A stretch of DNA of 56,997 nucleotides from Ruminococcaceae bacterium UBA5295 (lineage in GTDB: Bacteria; Bacillota; Clostridia; Oscillospirales; Acutalibacteraceae): the NCBI GenBank assembly GCA_002411365.1, contig DHSD01000016.1, positions 24,619 through 81,615 of the forward strand, read 5' to 3'. Every line of letters begins with the position of its first letter. Positions within the stretch are counted from its first letter, which is position 1. The notes beneath the pieces were generated by a model. It ran no database searches and was not told where the DNA came from. It saw only the letters and a list, made by a program, of their open reading frames with translations. Position numbers and translations under genes: made by a program. Of the stretch, positions 26,189-35,812 are shown piece after piece.

Positions 26189-27088
26189 ATGAAATTAAAA
26201 CGTGAAAAATTGAAAAAAGAATACCTTGGCCGTACAGCTGTAACGCTTGCCGGCCTTTTTATCATTGTACTTACACTTGCAATAGGCGCATTCCTGTTTT
26301 ACAAAGGTACCGCAACTTTTACATCGGACCACCATACTGTCGCGGAGTTCCTGTTTTCCTCAGACTGGGAACCTGCGCAGCAGGGAAGCGGCGGTAAAGT
26401 CGGCGCTGCGATTTTTATCGTCGGCTCAATTATAATCAGCGCTTTTGCACTGCTCATCGCAACGCCTTTCAGCATTGCTGCAGCGCTTTTTATGGCTGAA
26501 ATCTCCCCCTCGGCAGGCCGGCGTATACTTCAGCCCGCAGTAGAGATTTTCGTCGGCATACCGTCGGTTGTTTATGGCTGGGTCGGGCTTACGGTGCTCG
26601 TCCCGTTTCTCGCAAAAATTTTTAACCTTGCTTACGGTTACAGCGTCCTTGCAGGGGCGATTGTGCTCGCGGTTATGATTTCACCAACTATCACAAGCAT
26701 CGCAGCCGATGCGATACGCAGCGTGCCGAACGAATACCGTGAAGCATCTTACGGTCTCGGCTCTACACGCTGGCAGATGATATACCGGGTCGTTATCCCT
26801 GCCGCAATGCCCGGCATACTTACCGGCGTTGTGCTCGGCCTGGCACGCGCTTTCGGTGAAGCGCTTGCCGTTGCAATGGTAATCGGTAAAATGCAGGCAT
26901 TCCCTAAAAACCTGCTTTCACCGACTACAAATATCACGGCTGAAATCACGGCAAGCATGGGGAATACGGCCGAGGGCAGCGAATGGAACAATGCCCTCTG
27001 GGCAATGGCGCTCCTGCTTTTGATAATCTCTTTCCTGTTTATCGTTATAATCCGGCTTATCGGGAAAAAAGGAGCTGACAAAACGTGA
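26189..27088 (+). CDS. pstC: Phosphate ABC transporter permease PstC
   Basis: This 299-residue permease has six membrane helices. Its features are VEIFVGIPSVVYGWVGL and the EAA loop EYREASYGLGSTRWQMI, which contacts the ATPase PstB. PstC and PstA form the channel of the phosphate importer. AAAGGA precedes ATG at 26189. Its last codons overlap the pstA start as GTGA. Confidence 0.95.
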   Translation: MKLKREKLKKEYLGRTAVTLAGLFIIVLTLAIGAFLFYKGTATFTSDHHTVAEFLFSSDWEPAQQGSGGKVGAAIFIVGSIIISAFALLIATPFSIAAALFMAEISPSAGRRILQPAVEIFVGIPSVVYGWVGLTVLVPFLAKIFNLAYGYSVLAGAIVLAVMISPTITSIAADAIRSVPNEYREASYGLGSTRWQMIYRVVIPAAMPGILTGVVLGLARAFGEALAVAMVIGKMQAFPKNLLSPTTNITAEITASMGNTAEGSEWNNALWAMALLLLIISFLFIVIIRLIGKKGADKT

Positions 27089-28005
27089 AGTCAAAATTTC
27101 ATCGCAGCAGTGCCAAAACCGCAGATAAGGCTGCAACAGCTGCACTTTACATGGTAGCTGGCCTTTTTCTTGTACTGCTTGCCGCATTCACTATTTACAT
27201 TTTCTACCGCGGGGCAACCGCATTCAAGCCGGAATATCTGAGTTTTACACGCGAAGGCATTGGCATCCAGTTCTTCAATACAATTTATCTCGTACTGATA
27301 TCATTGTTGATTTCCGTCCCAATCGGCATTGCCGCAGGCATTTATATGGCCGAGTACTCAGGAGGCGGCAGAATTTCACGCTTTATCAGGACATGCATTG
27401 AAACTCTCGCGTCCCTACCCTCTATCGTTGTCGGCCTCTTCGGATATCTGGTGTTTGTCGTAATGACAGGATCACACTGGAACCTGCTCGCAGGTGCGCT
27501 CGCTGTTTCAATACTTAACATTCCTTCGCTCACTACAGTGACGGAAGACGCCCTCGAAAGTGTGCCTGAGCTATACCGCGAAGGGAGCCTCGGCCTTGGT
27601 GCAACACACTGGCAGACCATCACAGGCGTAATAATCCCCGCTGCCCTGCCCCGCATCCTTACGGGCATTGTGATGGCCGCAGGCAGAGGATTTGGCGAAG
27701 CTGCCGCGCTGCTCTTCACTTCCGGCATGAGCTCTGACGTAAATTTCCGCAACTGGAACCCGTGGAGCCGTACATCACCGCTTAACTTGCTTCGGCCTGC
27801 CGACACGCTCGCTGTCCACATCTGGGCACTGAAAACAGAGGGCATAGAGGAAAATGCCGCTCAGCTTTCGGACCTCTCTTCCGCTGTTCTGATGATTCTT
27901 GTCTTTGCATTCAGCCTCGGTTCACGGTGTATTGGTGACAGGCTGGAGCGCAAAATAGCCGGCAGCGAACCGAAAGGAAGTAAAAAAACATGGAAACGAA
28001 AATAA
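27085..28005 (+). CDS. pstA: Phosphate ABC transporter permease PstA
   Basis: This 306-residue partner permease has CIETLASLPSIVVGLFGY and the EAA loop LYREGSLGLGATHWQTI. The start is GTG at 27085, overlapping the pstC stop, with GGAG 11 nt upstream inside pstC. The C-terminal segment is hydrophilic and overlaps pstB by 16 nt, so the reading frames are tightly coupled. Confidence 0.95.
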   Translation: MKSKFHRSSAKTADKAATAALYMVAGLFLVLLAAFTIYIFYRGATAFKPEYLSFTREGIGIQFFNTIYLVLISLLISVPIGIAAGIYMAEYSGGGRISRFIRTCIETLASLPSIVVGLFGYLVFVVMTGSHWNLLAGALAVSILNIPSLTTVTEDALESVPELYREGSLGLGATHWQTITGVIIPAALPRILTGIVMAAGRGFGEAAALLFTSGMSSDVNFRNWNPWSRTSPLNLLRPADTLAVHIWALKTEGIEENAAQLSDLSSAVLMILVFAFSLGSRCIGDRLERKIAGSEPKGSKKTWKRK

Positions 28006-28745
28006 GTGTAAAAAGCCTCAACCTGCATTACGGTGAATTTCACGCTCTGAAGAATATCAGCATAGATATTCCGGAAAACAGCGTAATGGCGCTCATCGGC
28101 CCCTCCGGGTGCGGCAAGTCAACATTTCTCAAAGCACTGAACCGGATGGATGACCTTGTGCCGAATGTTAAAATAGAAGGCACTGTGCTTCTTGACGGCA
28201 AAGATATCTACTCACCGGAAACTGATGTTACGCTTTTAAGGAAGCGCGTTGGCATGGTTTTCCAGCAGCCTAATCCGTTTCCAATGTCGATTTACGACAA
28301 CATCGCGTACGGACCGCGCATCCATGGCGTGAAAAGTCGTCGGCAGCTCGACGAAACAGTCGAAAGCAGCCTGCACGGTGCAGCCCTCTGGGATGAAGTG
28401 AAAGACAGGCTTCATAAAAACGCAATAGGCCTCTCAGGAGGCCAACAGCAGCGTCTCTGCATCGCCCGCGCACTTGCCATAAAGCCCGAAGTTCTGCTTA
28501 TGGACGAACCGACAAGCGCACTTGACCCAATATCCACCATGAAAGTAGAAGAACTCATAGGGACTCTGAAAAAGAAATATACTATAGTTATAGTCACCCA
28601 CAATATGCAGCAGGCAGCGCGTATTTCGGAAAACACAGCTTTTTTTCTTCACGGTGAAATTGTTGAGTACGGCGAAACAGGGCAGCTGTTTTCAATGCCG
28701 AAAGAGAAAAAGACCGAAGCATATATCACAGGGCGCTTCGGATAA
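27990..28745 (+). CDS. pstB: Phosphate ABC transporter ATP-binding protein PstB
   Basis: This 251-residue ABC ATPase is complete: Walker A ALIGPSGCGKSTFLK, a Q-loop in VGMVFQQPNPFPMSI (the PFPMSI is typical of PstB), signature LSGGQQQRL, Walker B EVLLMDEPTSALDP and the switch His in VIVTHNMQQA. It powers phosphate import through PstCA. ATG at 27990 lies 16 nt before the pstA stop with GGAAG upstream. Confidence 0.96.
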   Translation: METKISVKSLNLHYGEFHALKNISIDIPENSVMALIGPSGCGKSTFLKALNRMDDLVPNVKIEGTVLLDGKDIYSPETDVTLLRKRVGMVFQQPNPFPMSIYDNIAYGPRIHGVKSRRQLDETVESSLHGAALWDEVKDRLHKNAIGLSGGQQQRLCIARALAIKPEVLLMDEPTSALDPISTMKVEELIGTLKKKYTIVIVTHNMQQAARISENTAFFLHGEIVEYGETGQLFSMPKEKKTEAYITGRFG

Positions 28746-28799
28746 AAAGCATTATTTGAAAAGCGCCGAAAATTCAGTATAATATGGGAGGAAGAAAAA

Positions 28800-29471
28800 A
28801 TGAGTTCAAAGAGCGCAAGGAGCGAATTTGACCGCGAACTTGAGGGCCTGCATCTCGACCTTATACGTCTTGGAGGAATGATAGAAGAAGCAATCGATAA
28901 CGCCATCACGGCGCTCGTAAGGCGCGACAAAAAGCTCGCTCAGAATGTAGTTGACAACGACAGGCGCATAGATGACCTTGACCATGCTATAGAAGCCAAA
29001 TGCCTCAGCATTCTCCTGCGGCAGCAGCCTGTAGCACAAGACCTGCGGGCAGTTTCCACAGCACTGAAAATGGTAACCGACATGGAACGCATCGGCGACC
29101 ATGCAGCCGATATTGCCGACATCAGCCTGAGGTTTGACAGCAGCCCGTTCATAAAAAAGCTGGAGCATATTCCGCTCATGGCACGCATTGCCTCATCCAT
29201 GGTTAAAGAAGGCATAACCGCATTTGTAAAAAGCGACGTGGAATCTTCCAGAGAGACCATCAGGCGCGACGACGAAGTCGACAGCCTATTTGAGACAATA
29301 AAGCAGGAAATAATAGCCATCCTCACACAAAAGCCGGCAGTTGCCGACCAGGCTGTGGATCTTCTGATGATTGCAAAATATATTGAGCGCATAGGCGACC
29401 ATGCGGTCAATATCTGCGGGTGGGTGATTTTCTTCGTTACAGGCGAGCATAAAGACAAAAAAATAATTTAG
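28800..29471 (+). CDS. phoU: Phosphate-specific transport system accessory protein PhoU
   Basis: This 223-residue all-helical protein has two tandem PhoU repeats. Both show the metal-site pattern E/DxxxD and the hallmark ERIGDHA: DMERIGDHAADI in repeat 1 and YIERIGDHAVNI in repeat 2. PhoU links the Pst transporter to PhoR and damps the Pho response when phosphate is plentiful. A GGAGG site precedes ATG at 28800. Confidence 0.95.
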   Translation: MSSKSARSEFDRELEGLHLDLIRLGGMIEEAIDNAITALVRRDKKLAQNVVDNDRRIDDLDHAIEAKCLSILLRQQPVAQDLRAVSTALKMVTDMERIGDHAADIADISLRFDSSPFIKKLEHIPLMARIASSMVKEGITAFVKSDVESSRETIRRDDEVDSLFETIKQEIIAILTQKPAVADQAVDLLMIAKYIERIGDHAVNICGWVIFFVTGEHKDKKII

Positions 29472-29501
29472 TGGCAGTGGAAGTTTATGGAGGCTTGCTT
29501 A

Positions 29502-30191
29502 ATGCAGAAATTGGCTTTTGTTGTGGAAGACGATGAAAACATACGGGAGATAATCAGGTGCACGCTCGCTTCGTGCAATCTTAAAGTAGCAGGTTTCGAA
29601 GATGCCGTTGAGATGTTTTCCGCCCTCCCCAGCCAAATGCCCGATATCATCCTTCTCGACCTGATGCTCCCGCGCATGGACGGCCTTGACGCACTCAAAA
29701 AGCTGAAAAGTGACCGTGCAACTGCGCACATTCCCGTACTTATCATCACTGCAAAGAGCAGCGAAACTGACAAAGTTACAGGCCTTGACCTCGGTGCTGA
29801 CGACTATATAACTAAGCCTTTCGGCATACTTGAGCTTATGGCACGTGTGCGCGCCGCGCTCCGCCGCAGCAAAGGCGGCCATACGGAACAGGCTGTCTTT
29901 GAATTCCGCGGCCTGCGCCTCGATACCGTACGGCGCGAGGTAACCCAGAATGGGAAACCGGTCGCGCTTACACTGAAAGAATTCGACTTGCTTAAGTTCC
30001 TCATGCAGCACTGTGGGCAGGCCATGACACGTGACGAAATACTTGACAATGTATGGGGATACAGCTATATGGGTGAAACACGTACACTTGACATGCATAT
30101 CCGCAGCCTGCGGCAGAAGCTCGGCGAAAGCGCAGGCAGCAAAGGAATGATAACCACCGTCCGCGGCATTGGATATAAATTCAGCCCATAA
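29502..30191 (+). CDS. phoB: PhoB/PhoP-type response regulator
   Basis: The 229-residue OmpR-family regulator has an intact receiver: acidic pair Asp10-Asp11 in VVEDDEN, phospho-acceptor Asp53 in IILLDLMLP, and Lys in ITKPFG. The winged helix includes LTLKEFDLLKFLMQHCGQ and TVRGIGYKFSP. ATG at 29502 is preceded by GGAGG 8 nt away, better than the in-frame ATG at 29487. Between phoU and the kinase gene it is clearly the phosphate regulator of this operon and contrasts with the degenerate receiver encoded at 22037. Confidence 0.92.
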   Translation: MQKLAFVVEDDENIREIIRCTLASCNLKVAGFEDAVEMFSALPSQMPDIILLDLMLPRMDGLDALKKLKSDRATAHIPVLIITAKSSETDKVTGLDLGADDYITKPFGILELMARVRAALRRSKGGHTEQAVFEFRGLRLDTVRREVTQNGKPVALTLKEFDLLKFLMQHCGQAMTRDEILDNVWGYSYMGETRTLDMHIRSLRQKLGESAGSKGMITTVRGIGYKFSP

Positions 30192-30205
30192 AGAAGGGAA
30201 AAAAT

Positions 30206-31972
30206 TTGAAGCGTGCATTCGTTATTAGGAGCCTCCTCATTTCCCTTGCGGCCCTCGTCATTGCGGGCATTGTGTCTGCCTTTACCGTTCAGCAGGAATA
30301 TATCGACGGGCGCAAAGCCGAAATGCGTGAGCTTATTAATCTCATGTCAGCCACTGAAACCTCTTCCGACTATGCCAGCCTTGCAAAAAAGATGGCAAAA
30401 ATCACGCCTGACTCACTGCGCGTCACATATATTGCGCCGGACGGCACGGTCCTTGGCGACAGCGATGCCGACCCCGCCTCTATGGAAAACCATAAAAGCC
30501 ACGAAGAAGTCAGGGCAGCAATGGAAAGCAGCTGGGGGGAAGATATCCGCCATTCAACTACACTTAACGCGGATATGCTCTACACCGCTAAAAAGCTTCC
30601 TAATGGCATTATTATCCGCCTTTCCTCATATTTAAAAAGCATCTATGACCACATCTGGTCTTTTATGCCTGGCCTTCTTGCAGGCCTTTTTCTTGCGCTT
30701 GCCGTAGCTGTTATGCTTGCATGGAAGCTTTCAACCGGCACATCGAAACCGCTCGAAGCTATAGCCTCGTCACTTGGGACAATCAATCGCAGCGGGTACA
30801 GCACAGACCTGCCGGCTCCAAAATACAAAGAGCTTACACCCATCGTCAATGAAATAAACATGCTCTCCAAAAAAATTTCAAACACGCTTGCTGAGCTTAC
30901 AGCTCAGCGCAAGCGCATCTCTTACCTTCTCAACAACATGAGCGAAGGCATGATACTTCTCGATAACTGCCAGAAAATTCTTCTTATAAACCATTCTGCA
31001 CGCGCTTCTTTCGGCGTTTCCGGAAATCCAGAAGGAAAAAGCCTTCTTTGCCTTACACGTATTCCGCACATAATTGAGGCGGCGCAAAAGGCCGGCGAAT
31101 GTGGTAAGCGCGACTCATTTGATTTCACGTCAGAAAATGGCGGCAGGATTTTAAGGCTTTCTGTAAGCCCTGTTACAGGCAAAGAAAGCAGCGGTGATTC
31201 GGGCGGCATAATCCTGCTTTTTACAGATGTAACGCCCGAGCGCCGTGCGGAGCAGATACGCTCAGAGTTTGTAGCCAATGCGTCGCACGAGCTCAAGACA
31301 CCTTTGACATCCATAAAAGGCTTTGCGGAACTTATGCAGTCTGGCATCGTCACGGACCCTAAAAAAATATCTGAGTACCTTACGCTGATACATTCTGAAA
31401 CCGACCGCATGATAGTCCTTATCAACGATATACTCAAGCTTTCTGAGCTTGAGTCAATATCTGAAGACTCTGGAAAATCATGCGTCAGCCTTCTTGCCAT
31501 AGCAAAAAAGGTGTCCTCTTCCCTTACTATCCAGACTTCTGAAAAAAATGTCACCGTCACGGTGGACGGTGACAGCGGAATAATAAACGCAAATCCTGAC
31601 AGAATGACGCAGCTTGTCCTTAACCTTATGGACAACGCCGTCAAATACAACCGTTACGGCGGAAGCGTCCATGTTTCCATCGGCAAGAAAGACGGCGCCG
31701 TCACCTTAATTGTAGCCGACACAGGCATCGGCATTCCACCAGAATCGGCAGACCGTGTATTTGAGCGTTTTTACCGTGTAGACAAGGGCCACAGCCGGAA
31801 AATAGGTGGCACCGGCCTTGGGCTTTCAATTGTTAAGCACATAACTGGGCTTTACAAAGGAAAAATCGGCCTCAAAAGCAAAGTCGGCAAAGGCACGGTC
31901 ATCAAAGTCACGCTCCCTGCTTCAGCGAAAGGCAGCTCACAGCCACGGCCTACGTTTACTGCGCTGCCATAA
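30206..31972 (+). CDS. phoR: PhoR-type sensor histidine kinase
   Basis: The 588-residue kinase has a first membrane helix (about 6-27), an extracytoplasmic region, a second helix (150-175), a HAMP-like linker, a PAS domain (about 238-345), a HisKA helix with His361 in NASHELKTPLTS, and an HATPase domain with N box NLMDNAVKYN, G1 DTGIGIP, F box FERFYRVD and G2 GGTGLGLSIV. The start is TTG at 30206, supported by AAGGGA upstream. It is the last gene of the seven-gene pst-pho operon and probably phosphorylates the PhoB-type regulator. No clear terminator was seen after it. Confidence 0.93.
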   Translation: MKRAFVIRSLLISLAALVIAGIVSAFTVQQEYIDGRKAEMRELINLMSATETSSDYASLAKKMAKITPDSLRVTYIAPDGTVLGDSDADPASMENHKSHEEVRAAMESSWGEDIRHSTTLNADMLYTAKKLPNGIIIRLSSYLKSIYDHIWSFMPGLLAGLFLALAVAVMLAWKLSTGTSKPLEAIASSLGTINRSGYSTDLPAPKYKELTPIVNEINMLSKKISNTLAELTAQRKRISYLLNNMSEGMILLDNCQKILLINHSARASFGVSGNPEGKSLLCLTRIPHIIEAAQKAGECGKRDSFDFTSENGGRILRLSVSPVTGKESSGDSGGIILLFTDVTPERRAEQIRSEFVANASHELKTPLTSIKGFAELMQSGIVTDPKKISEYLTLIHSETDRMIVLINDILKLSELESISEDSGKSCVSLLAIAKKVSSSLTIQTSEKNVTVTVDGDSGIINANPDRMTQLVLNLMDNAVKYNRYGGSVHVSIGKKDGAVTLIVADTGIGIPPESADRVFERFYRVDKGHSRKIGGTGLGLSIVKHITGLYKGKIGLKSKVGKGTVIKVTLPASAKGSSQPRPTFTALP

Positions 31973-32047
31973 CATAAATTTCCGCCGTAACCGGAGCCAT
32001 CTCCTTCAAAGCTATAAATCACACTGTTTTTCCGTGTAATAAGTGCA

Positions 32048-32935
32048 TCAATATTTATTTGAAAAAAGCCATTTTTGCTCAAGGCTGCGCACCATGGCCT
32101 GGTAATTTGCCGCACAGACGTCAAGCTGCCCGCTGTGTATATTTTTAAGGCAATGAGCAAGATACTGTTCCCATATCCTCATATACTCCTTTTCGGCACA
32201 GCCTGACGTATCTATCGCGCGAACTATCATAGGGGCAAAGAGGTAATATTCCGTAATTTTCGCATTGCCATTAGGCGCCTTAATAAGCCAGCGGTCACGA
32301 AATCTGCGGAACTCGTCAAGCACTTTGCCGCCGTTTTTGTCCCCAATGCTTTCGCAGACAGCCGTCGTAATGTAGCAGAGCCTTTTTCTGAATCCGCCTA
32401 AAATATCATCATATTTTGCTTTGCCGAGCGGCTCCTTTGGAAAATGTTTATTCCATTTTTTAAGGAAGCAGTCGGCCGCCTGTTCGCCTTCGCTGCTTCC
32501 AAGTGAAAGCAGCGAAGGCACAGTAAGCGCCGTTATGGTCAGCCGGCAATCAAACGGGACATTTTTCTGCCCTTCGATTTCTTTTGCAAAACCGCGGAAA
32601 AGCAGCTCCGCAAACTGCTCTGTCGCTGACGGCTCAGTTCCTGCAAGGTTTTGGAAAGCTTCAATGGCAGGCCGGAATTTCTTACTGTAATTTTCATACT
32701 GCTTTGGGTAATTGGCAGCGTTAAAGTTCTTTGCGTTAAGTTGAAAACTGAAAAGCTCTTTGGGCAGCAGATTATTTATCGCGTCAATCCCGTCCGAAAG
32801 CTTGGCATTTTTTCCCTGCCTAAGCTTAGTCACATCAATAGGCTTCGCGCAGAACATACACACAATCTTCTCAGCATTTTCAGGAACTTTTAGCTCACGC
32901 CCGCAATACGGGCATGAAATTGTAATAAAATCCAT
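32048..32935 (-). CDS. Zinc-ribbon protein with CFI-box domain, function unknown
   Basis: This 295-residue protein starts with a zinc ribbon, CPYCGREL followed by CMFC, for a metal or nucleic acid role. The middle (about 40-185) is helical and unassigned. Near residue 190 is CYITTAVCESIGDKNGGKVL followed by FRRFRDRWLI, which matches the CFI-box family seen at the C-terminal half of various bacterial proteins of unknown role. ATG at 32935 is preferred over two upstream GTG codons. It is convergent with phoR and divergent from the peptidase gene. Confidence 0.65.
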   Translation of the reverse strand: MDFITISCPYCGRELKVPENAEKIVCMFCAKPIDVTKLRQGKNAKLSDGIDAINNLLPKELFSFQLNAKNFNAANYPKQYENYSKKFRPAIEAFQNLAGTEPSATEQFAELLFRGFAKEIEGQKNVPFDCRLTITALTVPSLLSLGSSEGEQAADCFLKKWNKHFPKEPLGKAKYDDILGGFRKRLCYITTAVCESIGDKNGGKVLDEFRRFRDRWLIKAPNGNAKITEYYLFAPMIVRAIDTSGCAEKEYMRIWEQYLAHCLKNIHSGQLDVCAANYQAMVRSLEQKWLFSNKY

Positions 32936-33099
32936 GATTTTCACCACTGTGCCGGCTCACACATTCCTTCCCAAATTATACTAAAAGCATACCGGTTTTT
33001 TACTGCGGTTGTATTCATTTTACAGCATAAAACCCCTTTATCAATACTAAAAAATGAATTTTTCAATGCAGCGTGAATCCCTGCAGTTTTTCCGACTCC

Positions 33100-33128
33100 T
33101 TGACAGCCTCTTTGGCAAAACCTATACT
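33100..33128 (+). promoter_or_regulatory. Sigma-A promoter of the M24 aminopeptidase gene
   Basis: A perfect TTGACA, a 17-bp spacer and TATACT end 41 nt upstream of the start codon. Confidence 0.8.
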
Positions 33129-33169
33129 GTTTTTAGTTGCCTAATCAAAACAAGGGAGTCGATTAAAAA

Positions 33170-34960
33170 ATGCAGACTGCTGCAGAAAGAATTGCTTCAC
33201 TGCGCGCCGCCATGAAAAGTGCCGGTGTTCAGGCATATATCATACCATCGGCCGACCCGCACCTGAGCGAGTACTCACCGGCACACTGGGAAGCGAGAAA
33301 ATATTTTTCTGGATTCACGGGTTCGGCTGGCACGCTTGTTGTCACACAAAACAAGAGCGGACTGTGGACAGACGGACGCTATTTCATACAGGCCGAACAG
33401 CAGCTGAAAGGCAGCGGCATAACGCTTTACCGCATGGGCGTAAAAGGAGTGCCATCATACATACAGTTTGTCCATGACGAGCTTTCGCGCGGCGAAACCG
33501 TGTCGTTCGACGGCCGCCTGTTCTCTGCCAAAGACGTGCACAGTATGAAAAACCTGTTCAGCGAAAAAGATATTGAATTTAAGCAGGCAGACCTTGTCTC
33601 ATCCCTTTGGGAAAACCGTCCCCCTGTACCGCATACAAAAGTCTTTCTCCACAACGCAAAATTTGCCGGCCGCACGTGCACAGAAAAAATAAATGATGTG
33701 CGCGCAGAGCTTAAAAAGCATAAAGCCGACGGCCAGATTTTTGCCCGCCTTGACTGCGTCGCATGGCTTATGAACATACGTGCCGATGATGTGCTTGACA
33801 GCCCGTTTGCTCTCGCATATGCCGCCGTATTCCAGGACACCGCTTATCTTTTTATTGATTCTTCGCGCGTCCCGGCAGAAGTTGCTGAAAATCTTAAGGA
33901 AAATGGCGTCACCCTGCGCGGATACGATGAAATTACAGATTTTCTAAGTTCCATTTCGAAAAGAGTTACTGTGCTTGCCGACCCGGAAGGCATAAGCTAT
34001 GCCATTTACAGTGCTCTTGAGCAAAACCCGAATGTCACTGTTAAGAACGGATCCGATATTGTAACCAACTTGAAGAGCATTAAAAATGAAACGGAAATCA
34101 AAGGTATCCATAATGCCCACCTGCGCGACGGGTGTGCCATGGTAGAAGCATACACAAAGCTCGAAAAAATGCTTAACAGCGGAAAGCCTGTCACTGAGTG
34201 GACTGTCTGTGAGCTTTTAAAGGATGCCCGCGCACACCAAAGCGGCAACCATGGCGTGAGTTTTGAAACGATAGCCGCATACCGTGCGAATGCCGCCATG
34301 ATGCACTATGAGCCGACAGCTGAGCACAATTCAAAACTTGAGAGAAAGGGATTCCTGCTTGTGGATTCCGGCGGGCAGTATCCTGACGGGACAACCGACA
34401 TCACCCGCACATACGCGCTCGGCCCTGTTACACATGAAGAGGCCGAAAGCTACACGTGGGTGCTTAAATGCCACATAGCTCTTGCAACTGCTGTGTTCCT
34501 CGAAGGCTGCACAGGCGGGAATATCGACATCATATGCCGTGAACCGCTGTGGAAGCATTATATTGACTACCGCTGCGGCACAGGCCACGGCGTTGGGATG
34601 TTTGGCGGTGTTCATGAGGGCCCGCAGAACCTGAGGTGCAGCAACAATGTTGTCTTCCACAAAGGCATGACCATGACTAATGAGCCTGGAGTATATGTTG
34701 ATGGGAAGTTTGGCATACGCACAGAAAACCTCATGGTTGTTGACGATGCGTTCGAAAACGAATACGGAAAATTCCTGAAATTTGAAACTGTCACGCTTTT
34801 CCCGATAGACACGGCGCCTGTTCTTCCGGAACTGCTGACAAAAGATGAAATAAAATGGCTTAACGATTATAACCAGCATGTATATGACACGCTCGCGCCT
34901 CTCGTTTCCGACGAAGAGCGCGGCTGGCTTATGCGCCACACACGCCCGCTTAAAGGCTGA
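33170..34960 (+). CDS. Xaa-Pro aminopeptidase, M24B family
   Basis: This 596-residue cytoplasmic peptidase is of the long, three-domain type like eukaryotic APP1. Two creatinase-like N-terminal domains (starting AYIIPSADPHLSEY) precede the pita-bread M24 domain. Metal ligands appear as LVDSGGQYPDGTTDITRTY (two Asp), GTGHGVGMFGGVHEGP (His), MTNEPGVY (Glu) and IRTENLMV (Glu). It removes N-terminal residues before proline from peptides. It has its own promoter and terminator and so is monocistronic. Confidence 0.93.
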   Translation: MQTAAERIASLRAAMKSAGVQAYIIPSADPHLSEYSPAHWEARKYFSGFTGSAGTLVVTQNKSGLWTDGRYFIQAEQQLKGSGITLYRMGVKGVPSYIQFVHDELSRGETVSFDGRLFSAKDVHSMKNLFSEKDIEFKQADLVSSLWENRPPVPHTKVFLHNAKFAGRTCTEKINDVRAELKKHKADGQIFARLDCVAWLMNIRADDVLDSPFALAYAAVFQDTAYLFIDSSRVPAEVAENLKENGVTLRGYDEITDFLSSISKRVTVLADPEGISYAIYSALEQNPNVTVKNGSDIVTNLKSIKNETEIKGIHNAHLRDGCAMVEAYTKLEKMLNSGKPVTEWTVCELLKDARAHQSGNHGVSFETIAAYRANAAMMHYEPTAEHNSKLERKGFLLVDSGGQYPDGTTDITRTYALGPVTHEEAESYTWVLKCHIALATAVFLEGCTGGNIDIICREPLWKHYIDYRCGTGHGVGMFGGVHEGPQNLRCSNNVVFHKGMTMTNEPGVYVDGKFGIRTENLMVVDDAFENEYGKFLKFETVTLFPIDTAPVLPELLTKDEIKWLNDYNQHVYDTLAPLVSDEERGWLMRHTRPLKG

Positions 34961-34983
34961 ACTTAATATATTTTGCTATAGTT

Positions 34984-35019
34984 ACAGCCCGCTGCACTAA
35001 TCACAGCGGGCTGTTTTTT
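34984..35019 (+). terminator. Terminator after the aminopeptidase gene
   Basis: ACAGCCCGCTG at 34984 pairs with CAGCGGGCTGT at 35004, followed by six T residues. The stem abuts the 3' end of the convergent amino acid transporter ATPase gene and may serve both. Confidence 0.9.
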
Positions 35020-35800
35020 ATCTATTCAGCATAGAAACCGAATTCGTAAAGCGTGAAAGAAATGCTTTTGTGCGCTCGTTTTTCGTATTTCCAAATACTT
35101 CTTCTGGGCTGCCCTGCTCAACTATGGACCCGTCAGCCATAAAAATTACTCTGTCTGCAACATCGCGCGCAAATGCCATTTCATGCGTAACAACGACCAT
35201 CGTCATATTTTCCTCAGCAAGGCCGCGTATAACTTCAAGTATCTCGCCCGTAAGCTCTGGGTCAAGGGCGCTTGTAGGCTCGTCAAACAAGAGTATGTCG
35301 GGATCCATCGCAAGCGCACGCGCAATGGAAACGCGCTGCTGCTGCCCTCCAGAAAGCTGGCACGGGTAAGCGTCAGCCTTGTCTTCAAGCCCCATCTTTT
35401 TTAAAAGCGCAAACGCCGTCTGTTTTGCTTCGTCCTCAGTTTTGTGCAACACGCGCACAGGCGCTTCCGTTATATTGCGCAGAACAGAAAAATGCGGAAA
35501 AAGGTTGAAATTCTGAAACACAAGCCCCATGTGCAATGCGATTCTGCTGCAGACATCACGGCCAGAATAAACGGCTTTTCCCGTGCTGTCGTTAGAAACA
35601 AGCGTGTCGCCGCATACTTCAATCTTCCCGCTGTCTACAGTTTCAAGTTGCATTATGCAGCGCAGCAATGTGCTTTTGCCTGAACCGGAGGGGCCTATTA
35701 CAGTAAGCACTTCCCCTTTTTCAATACTGAAAGAGATACCTTTGAGAACCTCCTCGCCGCCAAAGCTTTTATGTATGTCCTGCACTGTAAGGATTGGCAC
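35018..35800 (-). CDS. Polar amino acid ABC transporter ATP-binding protein (GlnQ/HisP type)
   Basis: The 260-residue ATPase has Walker A VIGPSGSGKSTLLR, a Q-loop in LVFQNFNLFPHFSV (the FNLFPH is typical of amino acid importers), signature LSGGQQQRV, Walker B ILLFDEPTSALDP, and switch His in VVVTHEMAFA. An insertion of about 20 residues after the first strands (VSNDSTGKAVYSGRDVCSRI) is somewhat longer than in GlnQ. It is third in an SBP-permease-ATPase unit and is probably the motor of an amino acid importer. Confidence 0.92.
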   Translation of the reverse strand: MPILTVQDIHKSFGGEEVLKGISFSIEKGEVLTVIGPSGSGKSTLLRCIMQLETVDSGKIEVCGDTLVSNDSTGKAVYSGRDVCSRIALHMGLVFQNFNLFPHFSVLRNITEAPVRVLHKTEDEAKQTAFALLKKMGLEDKADAYPCQLSGGQQQRVSIARALAMDPDILLFDEPTSALDPELTGEILEVIRGLAEENMTMVVVTHEMAFARDVADRVIFMADGSIVEQGSPEEVFGNTKNERTKAFLSRFTNSVSMLNR

Positions 35801-35812
35801 AACTCTTCCCCC

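Noticed and set aside
29499..30218. A 239-codon minus-strand open frame over the PhoB-type gene
   Set aside because: It mirrors a well-supported response regulator gene and its translation is Ala/Cys/His-rich without a recognised domain.
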